From contig NC_084704.1 of assembly GCF_033807575.1 (NCBI RefSeq), positions 7,711,056 to 7,775,055 on the forward strand: DNA of 64,000 nt, read 5' to 3'. The position numbers and the translations under genes were made by a program. Positions 46,890-57,124 of the stretch are shown here, one piece after another. The notes beneath the pieces were generated by a model, which saw nothing but the letters and a program-made list of their open reading frames with translations, did not search any database and had not been told where the DNA came from. Every line of letters starts with the position of its first letter. Position 1 is the first letter of the stretch. The DNA comes from Cydia pomonella. Taxonomy: Eukaryota; Arthropoda; Insecta; Lepidoptera; Tortricidae.

Positions 46890-47390
46890 AATACTGCTGA
46901 TTCACAACTAGGCAAAAACCATTTTAGTCTTCTGTACATTTTGAATGAATCAAAATAAACTTTATATCATAACATACTTATGAAACTAATATAAACTCTA
47001 ATGAATAATAAAACATACTTATCTCCATAATTTTCTCAGCACAGTATAAATCGTTAGGCATGTGTCAGTTTTCGCACTTTAAATAACTTACTTAGCATAT
47101 TGATTGAAGTCGTATATTATGTTATGATACCTATACTTACCTATTATATATGCCATCATGGTAGAAATAATATTGTAATCAAATAAGGAACAAACTGTGG
47201 TCATGGTTGTAATTTACATAGCTGTGTAGGCATAGGTATTCGTTTTCGCACCCACGTCCTCAAAGTTATGCAATAAGACGGTCACAAATATTATTTCATT
47301 GACCGAAAGGAGCGTAAAATGAGCAGGACGCGAATTAAACTTGATTATTGACAACAATAATAGCCATTTAGCATGTTACTTTGCTACGAC
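46890..47390. other. Unrecognised stretch
   Basis: No gene or element recognised. Confidence 0.3.
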
Positions 47391-47392
47391 CG

Positions 47393-47710
47393 TTTTTAGG
47401 GTTCCGTAGTCAACTAGGATCCCTTATAGTTTGGCATATCCGTCTATCCGTCCGTGGCTTTGCTTTATGATCGTTCGTGCGAGAAAGCTCACAAAACTGT
47501 AAAATAAAAACTACATATTTTTTTTTTTGCTTTGACCCGATATAGTGGGGTATCGTCGTCTTTCAAAACGAATATCAGTCTTCAAAAACCATTTTTTGAT
47601 AAAGTTAATATTTTCGGAAATTCTTAATCGCTTCGAACCCCCATCTTTTGAACCATGGGTCCAAAAAATATAATAAAATCGTAAAACCTAAAGCCGTAGC
47701 CGTTTTTGAG
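47393..47710 (+). repeat. Dispersed repeat starting TTTTTAGGGTTCCGTAG
   Basis: Starts TTTTTAGGGTTCCGTAGTCA and continues ATCCCTTATAGTTTGGCATA, GTCTATCCGTCCGTGGCTTT. This is the opposite end of the abundant moth repeat whose other border is at 32335-32350. A minus-strand frame of 96 codons here is a chance reading of the repeat. Confidence 0.5.
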
Positions 47711-48228
47711 TTATTGCCAAAAATCTTATCTTCTAAGTAAAAAGACGTAGGTACAAAGCGCTGTGAAGGTACTTCCTTATTAGTTGTAGTGTAAGTACCT
47801 ACATGATACTTAATAATAGCCCCCGTGTGGCCTGTTCTGACAGAATGGTAACTACGATACCCTAAACCTACATTTTGTGGATATGTGCTCTTCATTCATA
47901 TTAGAAACAAGACAGATTCCAATTTATAAGAAGATTAGCGCCTGCCGCTGCCGCCTTTTGATCAGGGATGATGCATGATAAATAATGCGTTCAATTAAAA
48001 AAAGACTTGACCGGTTGTGTCAACCTTGTCCCATTAATAAACTTTTAAGTGTCTTAGAATGTTATTTACCTACTTCATAATTTATTGTTAAATGGCTTAG
48101 AGCCTCGGCATACCTTGGGTAATATTTGGAATCGTCACAACTATTGTAAGTAAATCGTTTCGCTATGATATTGACGGACACAATATTGTTTATATAATGA
48201 AAAAGAGAATACTCGACAAACGAACTAG

Positions 48229-48379
48229 AGTTAGACCAAGCGAAGTTGGCAGTGATTTTGATAGCCCAGACTGTGCAAGTGTTACTTTAAACGTCAAACT
48301 TCTGTGAAATTATGACGTTTACTTAACACTTGCACCGTCCGGGCTATCATAGTCGCTACCAACTTAGCTTGGTCTGACT
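48229..48379. mobile_element. Foldback MITE, 151 bp
   Basis: The left arm AGTTAGACCAAGCGAAGTTG, then TTTTGATAGCCCAGAC, then GTGCAAGTGTTA, is matched inverted over about 65 bp by the right arm ending CAACTTAGCTTGGTCTGACT. The centre is CTTCTGTGAAATTATGACG. Confidence 0.7.
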
Positions 48380-48448
48380 TACAATAAGTAAATATAATAA
48401 TAATTTACGTAGTAGCTTGGCTTTGGTAATATTGGCTCGAAATATTGT

Positions 48449-48872
48449 TTTCACCACACCAACTGGTAAAGGCCCTCTTGATTGTTCAAAAACTAATGAG
48501 AAAGTTGCATTTTATCCACATGGGGGGCAAACTATGCAAATTTTGAGTTGTAACCTTATTATTGTAACAATTAACTTTTAAATGATGGGTTTAAATGTTT
48601 TTTTTTTTAATACGTTCATTGGGATTTGATTTAGTTTTTTTTTTGGTATTTCATAGTTAGTACAGTACATTAGGTGTAGTGAAATTTTTTGTTTCACTCT
48701 GAGGCAAAGTTTGTTAACCCTATCGTGCCTTGAAACCCTCGCAACGCTCAAGATTTCATTCCTCGAATCACTCTACGCTCATGGTTCAATTTTGGAATCT
48801 TTCGCTGGCTCGGGTATCAATATCGGCACGAGCGATTAAACAACAACTTTGCCCCCTTGTAAAACAAATAAC
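48449..48872 (+). mobile_element. Foldback MITE of the 'GAGCAAAGTT' family, long copy E
   Basis: Aligns over its full length with the nested copy at 35473-35887: TTCACCACACCAACTGGTAA, CTCTTGATTGTTCAAAAAC, AATCTTTCGCTGGCTCGGGT and CCCTTGTAAAACAAATAAC. TATTGT occurs on both sides (about 48443-48448 and 48873-48878) and is the probable target duplication. The 129-codon frame from 48730 is a chance reading through it. Confidence 0.65.
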
Positions 48873-48879
48873 TATTGTG

Positions 48880-50435
48880 ATTCTTAGGGTTAACCACCGA
48901 ATAACAATAATAAGGTATTATTGTAATATCTGCACATATTTTTTTAAGTGCCAATCATTGGATAGTTTACTTTATGTGTCTTCAAGTGCCTTTCACTTAA
49001 TCTTATCGTACCTACCTATTTTCCGCATTCATTACATGAATACATTATATATATTCATGTTGATTGGATACCTACTTAAGGCTTTTATACGTTTTAACGT
49101 CATCCATTCAAAACATTGAGCTCCTTCAAACTAATTTGCTGAGGCCAGGTAGCTTAGGTATTAAAAATTAAAACCCGGAAGACTTATAACGACGACGATC
49201 GGAAGTTAGGTACCTATATGTATATTTATCTACCCACTTTAGGGAAACTTAAGACTTCAGATTATGTTACCTTAACTTGCTCCTTCCGGCAGTGTTGACT
49301 TAAGTAACTGACTTTTTGCAAGCCCGCCATATGCTATTTCTTCTTATGATGTTGCCTATAGGAAGTATAAGGTAAACGAATCAAAAGGTTATCAGCCTCT
49401 CTATCGGCCGAATATGTAAGAGTGATAGAGAGCCAGATAACAATTTTAAAATTTTCGATGTTGGCGGTAGGCCCTCAGGAAAGGCTAGTTAAAAAATTGC
49501 AGGTCTAATTCAATACCTACCTACTTAATTTTGGTTTTTATGTAATCGATTTCGTATTTTTACAGGCTATTACTTTAGGTGGCCGATAACACGACTATTT
49601 ACCCCAAATCCAGACTGCACATGCACAATAAACTAACATAATGTACAATTATTTCATTATATGTATAATAGTAACTAATTTTGTTTTACTCTAATTAAAT
49701 ACAGTTTGTTTATTGTAATGTATTCTAATATTTGAATCGTTTATTAAAAACCTGCAATATCATAGTCATGGATTCTGTAATAGAACCATAGTTATAGTTA
49801 TGGAGGCACCGCGGTCGGTGGCCGCAAGGACGTTCGTACGCGGGTTGAGGTAAACTCACAAAGCTCTTGGCCAATCGTAACGCTGTATCTTCAGTGTGCG
49901 TGTACATCCGTATACGTATGCAATCAAAGCCTGACATTGAATGGCGGTGTTGCCGCGTATTGAAGAACAGTGATATTTTACTATAAAAATATGTTTCGGT
50001 TTTAATTGCAATAAAACCTAATCTTGGATTTATGCTTGTTTTGAACAGGGAACCTATTTATTTAAGGCACTTTTATTTACATCCTTTGACTTTTATAATT
50101 CTACGGTACAGATATACGTACAAAACGCCTTAAAATAAGTGATACATTTTTAAACAGACAGAACTAGAAATTAATGACACGTCATACTTAAGGCCGTCCC
50201 CTATCTGAATGTTCTGCGTGCCGGGCTACGCTATTTATATAATTAAAAAAATCGGCAGACGTAATTGATGTGGACATAATTATTCACTATTGGTTAAAGT
50301 TTCGTGTCTAAGCGTTGCATAATAAGGGAGTTTATACGAAATTTAACTCGAAAAAGGGTTGACGAAAAAATTATTTACTTATGATACGGTATGTTTTTTG
50401 AAATATCAGTAGACTTAAATAACCATTACTAAGCT
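48880..50435. other. Unrecognised stretch
   Basis: No gene recognised. 49400-49435 has the CTCTCTATCGG / GTGATAGAGAG inverted pair also seen in the MITE at 20165. Confidence 0.3.
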
Positions 50436-50440
50436 AAAAT

Positions 50441-50680
50441 ATTGTGTACAGAACTTTATTGTTTATTCAACGTTCAATCATACCATAATGATGTATAAAC
50501 AGCGAATTAGATCTGGTAACCCCTTAAGCAGGATCTTTATGGTAAAATTTATGCTCGAACGTTGAATAAACAATAAAGTTCTGTACACAATATATTTAGA
50601 ATTAGATCTAATTCGCTGTTTATACATCGTTATGGTATGCTTGAACGTTGAATAAACAATAAAGTTCTGTAACACAATAT
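50441..50680. mobile_element. Palindromic element with three copies of its terminal module
   Basis: A module of about 32 bp (GAACGTTGAATAAACAATAA then AGTTCTGT) occurs inverted at about 50448-50484 and directly at 50557-50592 and 50643-50675. The left and right arms, including CATAATGATGTATAAACAGC and GAATTAGATCT, form a palindrome of about 70 bp per arm. AATAAA words are present in the modules on both strands. Target duplication not found. Confidence 0.65.
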
Positions 50681-50842
50681 TTTTTCACAATTGTGCCAGT
50701 GTTTAAAAATTGATTATGAATTATTATTTTACTGGATTTGTGACATGATTTGTGATATACATCCCATTATTGGTGGTTGCCACATACACACAGCATAGGT
50801 GTGTGTATTATGTAGAAAGATTCTGCACTCTCATGTAATGTT

Positions 50843-51180
50843 AAAGAGGGAGGAATAGCTTTGCGATCCTAGCGAAATAACGGTATATTTTATATGAAAT
50901 TCGATTTTGGGAGAAATTCTTTTCCACTAACTAAATCATAACAAATCACTTTGATTATGATGTCGATCGCTTCAGCATAATATATTCCAGGTTTATAGGA
51001 TCCGCTTTAAAAATTTTTTTTGCATGTTTCGAAAAAAAGGTAAACCTATAAACCTAGTTTGCGTCATTGCGTCAATAACATACTAAGAAATCATGGAGAA
51101 TGGAAAATATTTAGAAGTGAAAAACGTTTTCTCTTTTTGTATGGACGATCTCGTGGTATACTTTTCTCTTAAGAGGAAGC
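50843..51180. mobile_element. Dispersed MITE-like repeat, copy 2
   Basis: Same family as 46128-46452; shared blocks are AGCGAAATAACGGTATA, GATCGCTTCAGCATAATATA, GTCAATAACATACTAA and GAAAAACGTTTTCT. The right end ATACTTTTCTCTTAAGAGG is better preserved here. Confidence 0.6.
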
Positions 51181-51396
51181 AAATGCAGGTTATTTTGTTT
51201 CAAGGATCATTTTGTTTCATGATTATAGTAATTTTCTGACCAAAGAAGGCTGTTAAATTTACTGCATTTTTTATAACATAACTCACTGACTAGAATATAT
51301 TAGTAATTGCTACAATAACGCGAACATTTGGCGAAAATTACGTTAAGTTTTGAAGCCAAAAATGGTAGATTTTCTTTTTTCTATATTTCGTGGTGA

Positions 51397-51400
51397 CAAT
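51397..51400. other. Target site duplication CAAT, left
   Basis: CAAT directly before the 5' LTR is repeated at 58120-58123 directly after the 3' LTR. A 4-bp duplication fits Ty3/gypsy integration. Confidence 0.8.
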
Positions 51401-51686
51401 TGTAAGGTTCTATTATATTTAGAAAATAAACTAAACCGAAATTAGTAACTGCATTGACTATTCTGGTGGCGTCATGCCCGATGGCGGAAAAAAAAACGGG
51501 AGTGAGGTGACTTGGCGCGCAGGGGCATTCTTGACCGGGCGACGGAACCGAACGGACGTCTGTGATTAAAATAGTTGGAAATACAAAAAGTGTTGATTTG
51601 TTTTTTGAGGTTGTTTACAAGTGGTAGCTTGAAATATAATTTATCTTCATCACAACAAGTGTTCATTATTTCCGAGGTTGTTTACA
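51401..51686 (+). repeat. 5' LTR (286 bp)
   Basis: Begins TGTAAGGTTC and ends TTGTTTACA, i.e. TG...CA. It is identical to the 3' LTR except for nine instead of ten A's in the run near 51488. It has a TATA-like TTATATTTAG (51413-51422) and an AATAAA word shortly after. A 16-bp word GAGGTTGTTTACAAGT occurs inside it (51607-51622) and again across its 3' border (51674-51689). Confidence 0.92.
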
Positions 51687-52331
51687 AGTCAGCCAGTGGG
51701 ATAACGAAATTCCGTAAGTACTCGCTCACATGTATATTCTGTTAATAATGCATATTATATCAAATATGATATAAGGAGTCTTTGCTAAATAAGGTGCTAG
51801 AGTAATTTGGACACGAGTGTAAAGTTAGGTTGGTATATTTTACATAGTTTTGTGTAAAATATATTTGAATGCAATAAGTACTCAGATTTCTAGAACAAAC
51901 ACTTTTATTTCGATAAACTACCTGTTCCTGCATATTTGTATTAGTGATTACGATCACGTGATAACCACGTGTTTTATAAAACACATGTTTTATACAACAT
52001 CTGAATTACGCCAGCCACCTGATATGCGGGTGATAAAAAAAAACAGATATAGGTGTACCCCAAGGTACTATACTACCTACATGAATGCTGTAACCACTTA
52101 AAATTTTTTTTGGAAAACTTAGGATTTTCTAAATTTTTGCTTTGTCAATCATCGTGCCTAAGGTCAACAGGGGTATCACAGGGGAGCTAAAATTTCATTA
52201 GTTTTGCGCTAGGACGCACCGTTTTCGAGATATAAGAGAAAAGAGAAATCTTAAAGTTCTAGTCGCCTAAAATTACTCCCTACCTCCCTAGTTAAGGTAC
52301 TAATGTTACTGTACGCGACGAGTTTCAGATA
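51687..52331 (+). other. Retrotransposon leader with candidate primer-binding site
   Basis: 645 bp between LTR and gag. The first TGG after the LTR opens TGGGATAACGAAAT at 51697-51710, ten bases past the LTR end; it is the best-placed primer-binding-site candidate, but I cannot match it to a particular tRNA 3' end. Several short upstream ATG frames occur, none conserved-looking. Gag is preceded by GATAATGG, a good initiation context (A at -3, G at +4). Confidence 0.5.
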
Positions 52332-53549
52332 ATGGATGAAGAATATGGGAAACGCCGAAGTTTAGTGACTCCAGAGCGTGATCGCTCCCGATCGAGGCGC
52401 AGTGGGACGTATGTACGACGCAGGAGCCGCAGCCGCAGCCACAGCCGCCGCTTGAGGGACCGAGACCTGGCTCTAAAGAGGGAGCGAGAGCGTATTCGGC
52501 AGATGGAGGAGGATCTGCAGAAAGAAAAAGACGCCGAGCGCCGCTCACGGAGGAACGAACGCAATTCGACGTCAAGACGAAGCCGCGAGCGCCGCAGCCG
52601 CAGCCGACCACCGAGAGCCGGGATCAGCCACGAGCCGCGCAGCCGCAGCCGAGAGCGGAGCCCCAGAGCAACGCGCGATCGTGCAGGAAGGGATTCCACG
52701 AGCATCGATCGACGGCATAAAAGGTCATGTAGTCCTTCTTTCTCTTCTAATGATATTGTCAAAATAATCAAATCAATTAAATATGTCTTACCGTCTCAGC
52801 CGACAACACAAAGCCAAATTCCGATTAACAGAAATATCGACTACAAAAACATTATTCCAGAATTTAACCCATCCGAAAAAAATCAAAGGATTGATGTGTG
52901 GTTAAAAAAAGTCAACGAGTGTGCTAAAGTTTACGGCTGGGACGAAAAGACGGTTATACATTTTGCTATGCAGAAACTGACAGGGTTAGCTAAGACTTGG
53001 TTTGAGAGCCTTAATACAATTTTGTTTTCATGGGACGAGTGGCAAACTAAATTGGCTAACGCATTTCCATCAGAACAAAACTACGGGCAATTACTAGAAG
53101 ACATGTTGAAACGTAGGAGTAAGTACCAAGAATCTATGGAAATTTACTTTTACGAGAAATTAGCGTTGATTAATCAGTGCGAAATCACGGGTAGGCGAGC
53201 AGTCGACTGCCTTATTCATGGTATCACAGATAAAACTATGCGATCTAGTGCTTTAGCTTTACGGTGTGAGGAACCCGATCAGCTTCTTAAATTTCTACTA
53301 AGCAATAATAAAGAATCATTCGTAAATATTTCGTTGCCTAAGGATAGGAGCGTGACTGGGGGTGATGAGAAGACGTCTAGTAGAGCCAGCACGAAATTAA
53401 ATCCTAACATATTTTGTTATAACTGCAAGGAAAAAGGGCATATTTATTCTCGCTGTCCTAAGCCTTTAGTTAAATGTAGTACGTGCCAAAAGGTGGGCCA
53501 TAAACCAGACATGTGTAGGCTCGACAGACTCTGGTTCGACAAAGGCTGA
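52332..53549 (+). CDS. gag: Gag polyprotein with SR-rich N-terminus
   Basis: 405 residues; the structural protein that forms the particle and packages element RNA. Residues 1-135 are an arginine/serine domain with many RS, SR and RSRSR runs, interrupted by a charged, probably helical segment (about 44-75, ALKRERERIRQMEEDLQKEK). About 174-330 is a Retrotrans_gag-type capsid region (RIDVWLKKVNECAKVYGW, AKTWFESL). Two CCHC knuckles follow: C362-C365-H370-C375 and C382-C385-H390-C395, each CX2CX4HX4C. The ATG at 52332 has a good context. The stop is TGA followed by C, and pol lies in the +1 frame with an 80-bp overlap. The SR domain is unusual for Gag and resembles those of splicing factors; that it has such a role is only inference. 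The SR part is GC-rich (repeated CGCAGCC) while the rest is AT-rich. ORFs on the opposite strand of this tract are shadows. Confidence 0.92.
   Translation: MDEEYGKRRSLVTPERDRSRSRRSGTYVRRRSRSRSHSRRLRDRDLALKRERERIRQMEEDLQKEKDAERRSRRNERNSTSRRSRERRSRSRPPRAGISHEPRSRSRERSPRATRDRAGRDSTSIDRRHKRSCSPSFSSNDIVKIIKSIKYVLPSQPTTQSQIPINRNIDYKNIIPEFNPSEKNQRIDVWLKKVNECAKVYGWDEKTVIHFAMQKLTGLAKTWFESLNTILFSWDEWQTKLANAFPSEQNYGQLLEDMLKRRSKYQESMEIYFYEKLALINQCEITGRRAVDCLIHGITDKTMRSSALALRCEEPDQLLKFLLSNNKESFVNISLPKDRSVTGGDEKTSSRASTKLNPNIFCYNCKEKGHIYSRCPKPLVKCSTCQKVGHKPDMCRLDRLWFDKG
53470..53549 (+). other. gag-pol overlap, probable +1 frameshift region
   Basis: The pol frame is open from 53470, just after a TAG at 53467-53469, so gag and pol overlap for 80 bp with pol in the +1 (equivalently -2) frame. 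Gag ends GAC AAA GGC TGA C. A +1 slip at the TGA would continue GAC ACT GTA CCC directly into pol. Ty3 is known to use +1 frameshifting. Which site is used here cannot be read from sequence alone. Confidence 0.55.
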
Positions 53550-53562
53550 CACTGTACCCAGA

Positions 53563-56500
53563 GTGATGCGCATATACGGATCTAACCCGTCTGACAAATT
53601 TAGAAAATCAGTACAAGTTAATGGTGAGACAGTGGGAGCCTTTGTCGACCTAGGAAGCGAAGTCACTCTTATACGAGAATCCAGTTTCTCTCATCTTGGG
53701 CTTTCTCATGATTGCATTCCTATTACGATGATAGGTTTCGGTGATAAGCTCGTACAGTCTTTAGGATCGGCGGAGTTGACCATAACAATTGATGGTGTAT
53801 CCGCCACCGTTATGTGTAGGGTAGTTAATGATAGCCTGCTTGAAAAGTCGATGCTCATAGGTCAGACTTACTCTGAACAACCACATATCGTGGTTTACAA
53901 AGATGCAAATAAGTTGCAATTTTTACACATAGGTACAGAGCTTCCTAACTTACAAGAGCGTGCCGATGAAAAGTTAGAGAGAGTAAGAATTGTAGCACGT
54001 AACAGGATATATGGGGTAGCTAGCGTAAGAGCCGCCACTGGGACAGAGTTTAGTGGCAACGTTGTGTTAAATACTAAAGTGGTAGGGAAACCTCAAGATC
54101 AGTATTTGGTTTGTGGCGGGATTTATGAGGTGAAGCAGGGTAACCTTTTTGTAATGGTTATGCCCTGTGCTGCGTCTTGTTACCTACAAGAAAACTTTGT
54201 ATTTGCGCGAGCAGAACGTGTAGAGGCGGTATATAGGTTATCGGATATAGGTACAACAGTACGCCAGTACGAAAATGAAATAACTGTAGAAGAAACCGCG
54301 TCATCACCGTTTGATGAAAAACAACTCCATATAGGTAAAAATGTTACCGAAGATGATAAAAACAAGCTCGTCAAACTTCTCAGCTGTTACGAAGATTGCT
54401 TTGCTTCTGATTTAGCTAGTCTAGGTTGCACTAATACGACCGAAATGAATATAGAGTTAAATAGTGAGCGACCGGTCGTATATAGACCTTACAGACTGTC
54501 ACATCATGAACGTGAGAAGGTCCGTGCGATGATAGATGATATGTTACAAGCTGGTATAATCAGAGAATCCGTATCTAATTATGCTAGTCCTATTATACTC
54601 GTCCGAAAGAAGGATGGTGGCGTCAGACTTTGCGTCGATTACAGACTACTCAATTCGATAACCGTAAAGGAACGCTACCCAATACCGGTGATAGAAGACG
54701 AGATCGCTCGTTTGGCCGGCCAGTCATGGTTTATCACGTTGGATCTGATGTCCGGGTACTACCAGGTACCAATCTCGGAAGGTAGTAAGCATTTGACAGC
54801 GTTTGTCACGCCGGATGGCCAATACGAATATAACCGGATGCCGTTCGGCCTGGCAAATGCGCCAGCGGTGTTCCAACGTATGATGAACCGTGTGCTGGGA
54901 CCGGCCAGATTCGATAAAGCTACCGTATATATTGACGACCTGTTAATTTTTGGCAAGACCTCCGCGGAATGTTTAAGTAGGTTAGAAGAAATCCTTTTGT
55001 CGCTAAAAAAGGCTAATTTGAAGCTTAACTTATCTAAATGCAGTTTCCTACAAAACGAAATCAACTACTTAGGGTTTGAAATTAGTTCAGCTGGCATGCG
55101 GCCGGGAAAAGCAAAAATCCAGAGTGTGGTCGATTTCCCACGACCCGAAAATGTGCATAATGCTAGACAAGTTCTTGGACTTGTGAGTTATTTTAGAAAA
55201 TTTATACAAGGTTTTGCTCAGTTAGCCCAGCCTATAACAAAATTGCTTAAAAAGAATGCTATATGGGAGTGGGGAAACGACCAAGAAGAGTCGTTTAAAA
55301 CGTTGAAAGAAAAGTTAGTTGATAGGCCTGTACTGGCAATCTATGATCCTACTGCAGAAACGGAACTGCACACAGATGCGAGTAGGTTAGGCGTCGGCGG
55401 AATTCTCCTACAACGACCCTCGGGGAGTGGGGGCTCTTTTCATCCGGTGGCATATTACAGTCGCCAAACTACCCCGGAGGAGAGGAACTTCCACTCCTAT
55501 GAATTGGAGACATTAGCCGTGATATGCTCGCTTAAAAAACTGAGAGTGTACTTATTAGGTAAGCCATTTAAGATAGTCACCGATTGTAGTGCTCTCCGCT
55601 CCACGTTCGAAAAACGCGATCTTATACCTAGGATCGCCAGGTGGTGGTTAGCACTGCAGGAATTTCAATGCACGGTGGAGTATAGGGCAGGAACCAAAAT
55701 GGCACACGTCGATGCGCTATCTAGAAATCCCATTACCGATGTAGAAACCGAATGTCCCGAACAATACCCTTCTGTCATGACAATTTGCGATGATGACTGG
55801 CTTCTTCCGCTACAAATGGGTGATTCGGAACTCTGCCGCATCCGCGATACTATCAGTAGTAATCTAGACCCCAAAGGCGTAGAATACATTAAATCAAATT
55901 ACGTTTTACGGGACAATAAAGTATTTAGATGTATAGGCGGTGATAAAGAATGCTTGAGGTGGGTAGTCCCGAAGGGCGCTAGATGGCAAATATGCAAGCG
56001 TAATCATGATGATATAGGTCATGTAGGTTTTGAAAAAACACTAGATAGAGTTAGAAGAAATTACTGGTTTGCAAAGATGAAAAAGTTTATAAAGAAATAT
56101 GTAGGAGCCTGTATTGAGTGCGCATATGCCAAAAAGGGTACAAATGCAAAGGAAGGCCTTTTACATCCTATAGAAAAGATTAAAAAACCGTTTCATACGC
56201 TGCATATAGACCATCTTGGGCCCTTCATTAGATCAAAAACGGGACACACTTATATATTATCCGTAGTAGATGCATTTACGAAGTTTTTATTCATAAAACC
56301 GGTCAAAAACACGAAAACTCAGAACGTTATAAGGGTATTGCAGGACATATTCGACACTTTCCGAGTGCCTGATCGAATCATTAGTGACCGTGGCTCGTGC
56401 TTCACTTCTCATGCGTTCAGAAGGTTTTGTTTAGATCGAGGCATTAAACATGTCTTAAACGCAGTGGCCAGCCCGCGAGCAAATGGCCAAGTCGAGCGAT

Positions 56501-57111
56501 ACAATAGAACGATCCTCGACTCGCTGACAGCTCAGGGCCTTGGAACGGATGAGAGAGAATGGGATAGGGAATTAGGGAAAATTCAGTGTGGACTAAACAA
56601 TACAGTGCAGAAGACGATCGGTAGGGCACCAGCTGAAGTTATGTTCGGGGTTGAAATGACAAGCGAATATAATCCTGTTTTAAATCAAGTTGCAGATAAG
56701 ACACAAAATAAATTGTCCCTAACGTCTATTCGTAGCGAGGTTAAGGATAGAATTGACAAGGCTCAAGACGCTCAAAAACTACGTTATGATCAGGGTAGAC
56801 GTCCTGCGCGTTCTTATAAGAATGGCGATTTAGTAAAAATTACTAAAGTTGCATTCCAAAATAATGGCAAGAGTACCAAACTTATGCCTTCATACGAGGG
56901 GCCCTTTAAAGTAGTTAAGGTACTAGGTAACGACCGTTATAAGGTAGCTCCTATTTCTGGATATGAAGGTATGAAGAACAAACGAAAAACTACAGTGGCT
57001 GCGGACAGAATCCGCCCTTGGATACATATAGCCTCACTAGAAATCGATAGTGATAACGAAAGCGATAACGACGTTTCTTACATAGAAGAGGTAGACGACT
57101 CAGAAAACTAG
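53563..57111 (+). CDS. pol: Pol polyprotein (protease, RT, RNase H, integrase)
   Basis: 1182 residues from the GTG at 53563 (first ATG at 53566); the open frame extends up to 53470, and translation probably enters by +1 frameshift from gag. Residues 26-37 are the protease active site, AFVDLGSEVTLI, with catalytic D29 but Leu where Thr/Ser is usual. RT spans about 310-480: FITLDLMSGYYQ (motif A), RMPFGLANAP, and YIDD at 456-459. RNase H runs about 600-720 (HTDAS with D605; later TDCSALR and HVDALSR). Integrase has an HHCC zinc site (H815, H820, C850, C853) and a catalytic triad D883, D942, E978 with the standard 35-residue D-E spacing. A GPF motif lies at 1113-1115. The protein ends in an acidic tail without a chromodomain. 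No stop or frameshift interrupts it. Confidence 0.94.
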   Translation: MMRIYGSNPSDKFRKSVQVNGETVGAFVDLGSEVTLIRESSFSHLGLSHDCIPITMIGFGDKLVQSLGSAELTITIDGVSATVMCRVVNDSLLEKSMLIGQTYSEQPHIVVYKDANKLQFLHIGTELPNLQERADEKLERVRIVARNRIYGVASVRAATGTEFSGNVVLNTKVVGKPQDQYLVCGGIYEVKQGNLFVMVMPCAASCYLQENFVFARAERVEAVYRLSDIGTTVRQYENEITVEETASSPFDEKQLHIGKNVTEDDKNKLVKLLSCYEDCFASDLASLGCTNTTEMNIELNSERPVVYRPYRLSHHEREKVRAMIDDMLQAGIIRESVSNYASPIILVRKKDGGVRLCVDYRLLNSITVKERYPIPVIEDEIARLAGQSWFITLDLMSGYYQVPISEGSKHLTAFVTPDGQYEYNRMPFGLANAPAVFQRMMNRVLGPARFDKATVYIDDLLIFGKTSAECLSRLEEILLSLKKANLKLNLSKCSFLQNEINYLGFEISSAGMRPGKAKIQSVVDFPRPENVHNARQVLGLVSYFRKFIQGFAQLAQPITKLLKKNAIWEWGNDQEESFKTLKEKLVDRPVLAIYDPTAETELHTDASRLGVGGILLQRPSGSGGSFHPVAYYSRQTTPEERNFHSYELETLAVICSLKKLRVYLLGKPFKIVTDCSALRSTFEKRDLIPRIARWWLALQEFQCTVEYRAGTKMAHVDALSRNPITDVETECPEQYPSVMTICDDDWLLPLQMGDSELCRIRDTISSNLDPKGVEYIKSNYVLRDNKVFRCIGGDKECLRWVVPKGARWQICKRNHDDIGHVGFEKTLDRVRRNYWFAKMKKFIKKYVGACIECAYAKKGTNAKEGLLHPIEKIKKPFHTLHIDHLGPFIRSKTGHTYILSVVDAFTKFLFIKPVKNTKTQNVIRVLQDIFDTFRVPDRIISDRGSCFTSHAFRRFCLDRGIKHVLNAVASPRANGQVERYNRTILDSLTAQGLGTDEREWDRELGKIQCGLNNTVQKTIGRAPAEVMFGVEMTSEYNPVLNQVADKTQNKLSLTSIRSEVKDRIDKAQDAQKLRYDQGRRPARSYKNGDLVKITKVAFQNNGKSTKLMPSYEGPFKVVKVLGNDRYKVAPISGYEGMKNKRKTTVAADRIRPWIHIASLEIDSDNESDNDVSYIEEVDDSEN

Positions 57112-57124
57112 CTATCGCAAATGT

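Noticed and set aside
48730..49119. 129-codon plus-strand frame
   Set aside because: It begins inside the foldback MITE at 48449-48872 and has no domain after it.
52306..52771. Minus-strand ORFs of 101 and 148 codons opposite the start of gag
   Set aside because: They are the complement of the RS-encoding tract, whose low-complexity codons avoid stops on the other strand; composition is Arg/Leu/Ser-rich with no domain.
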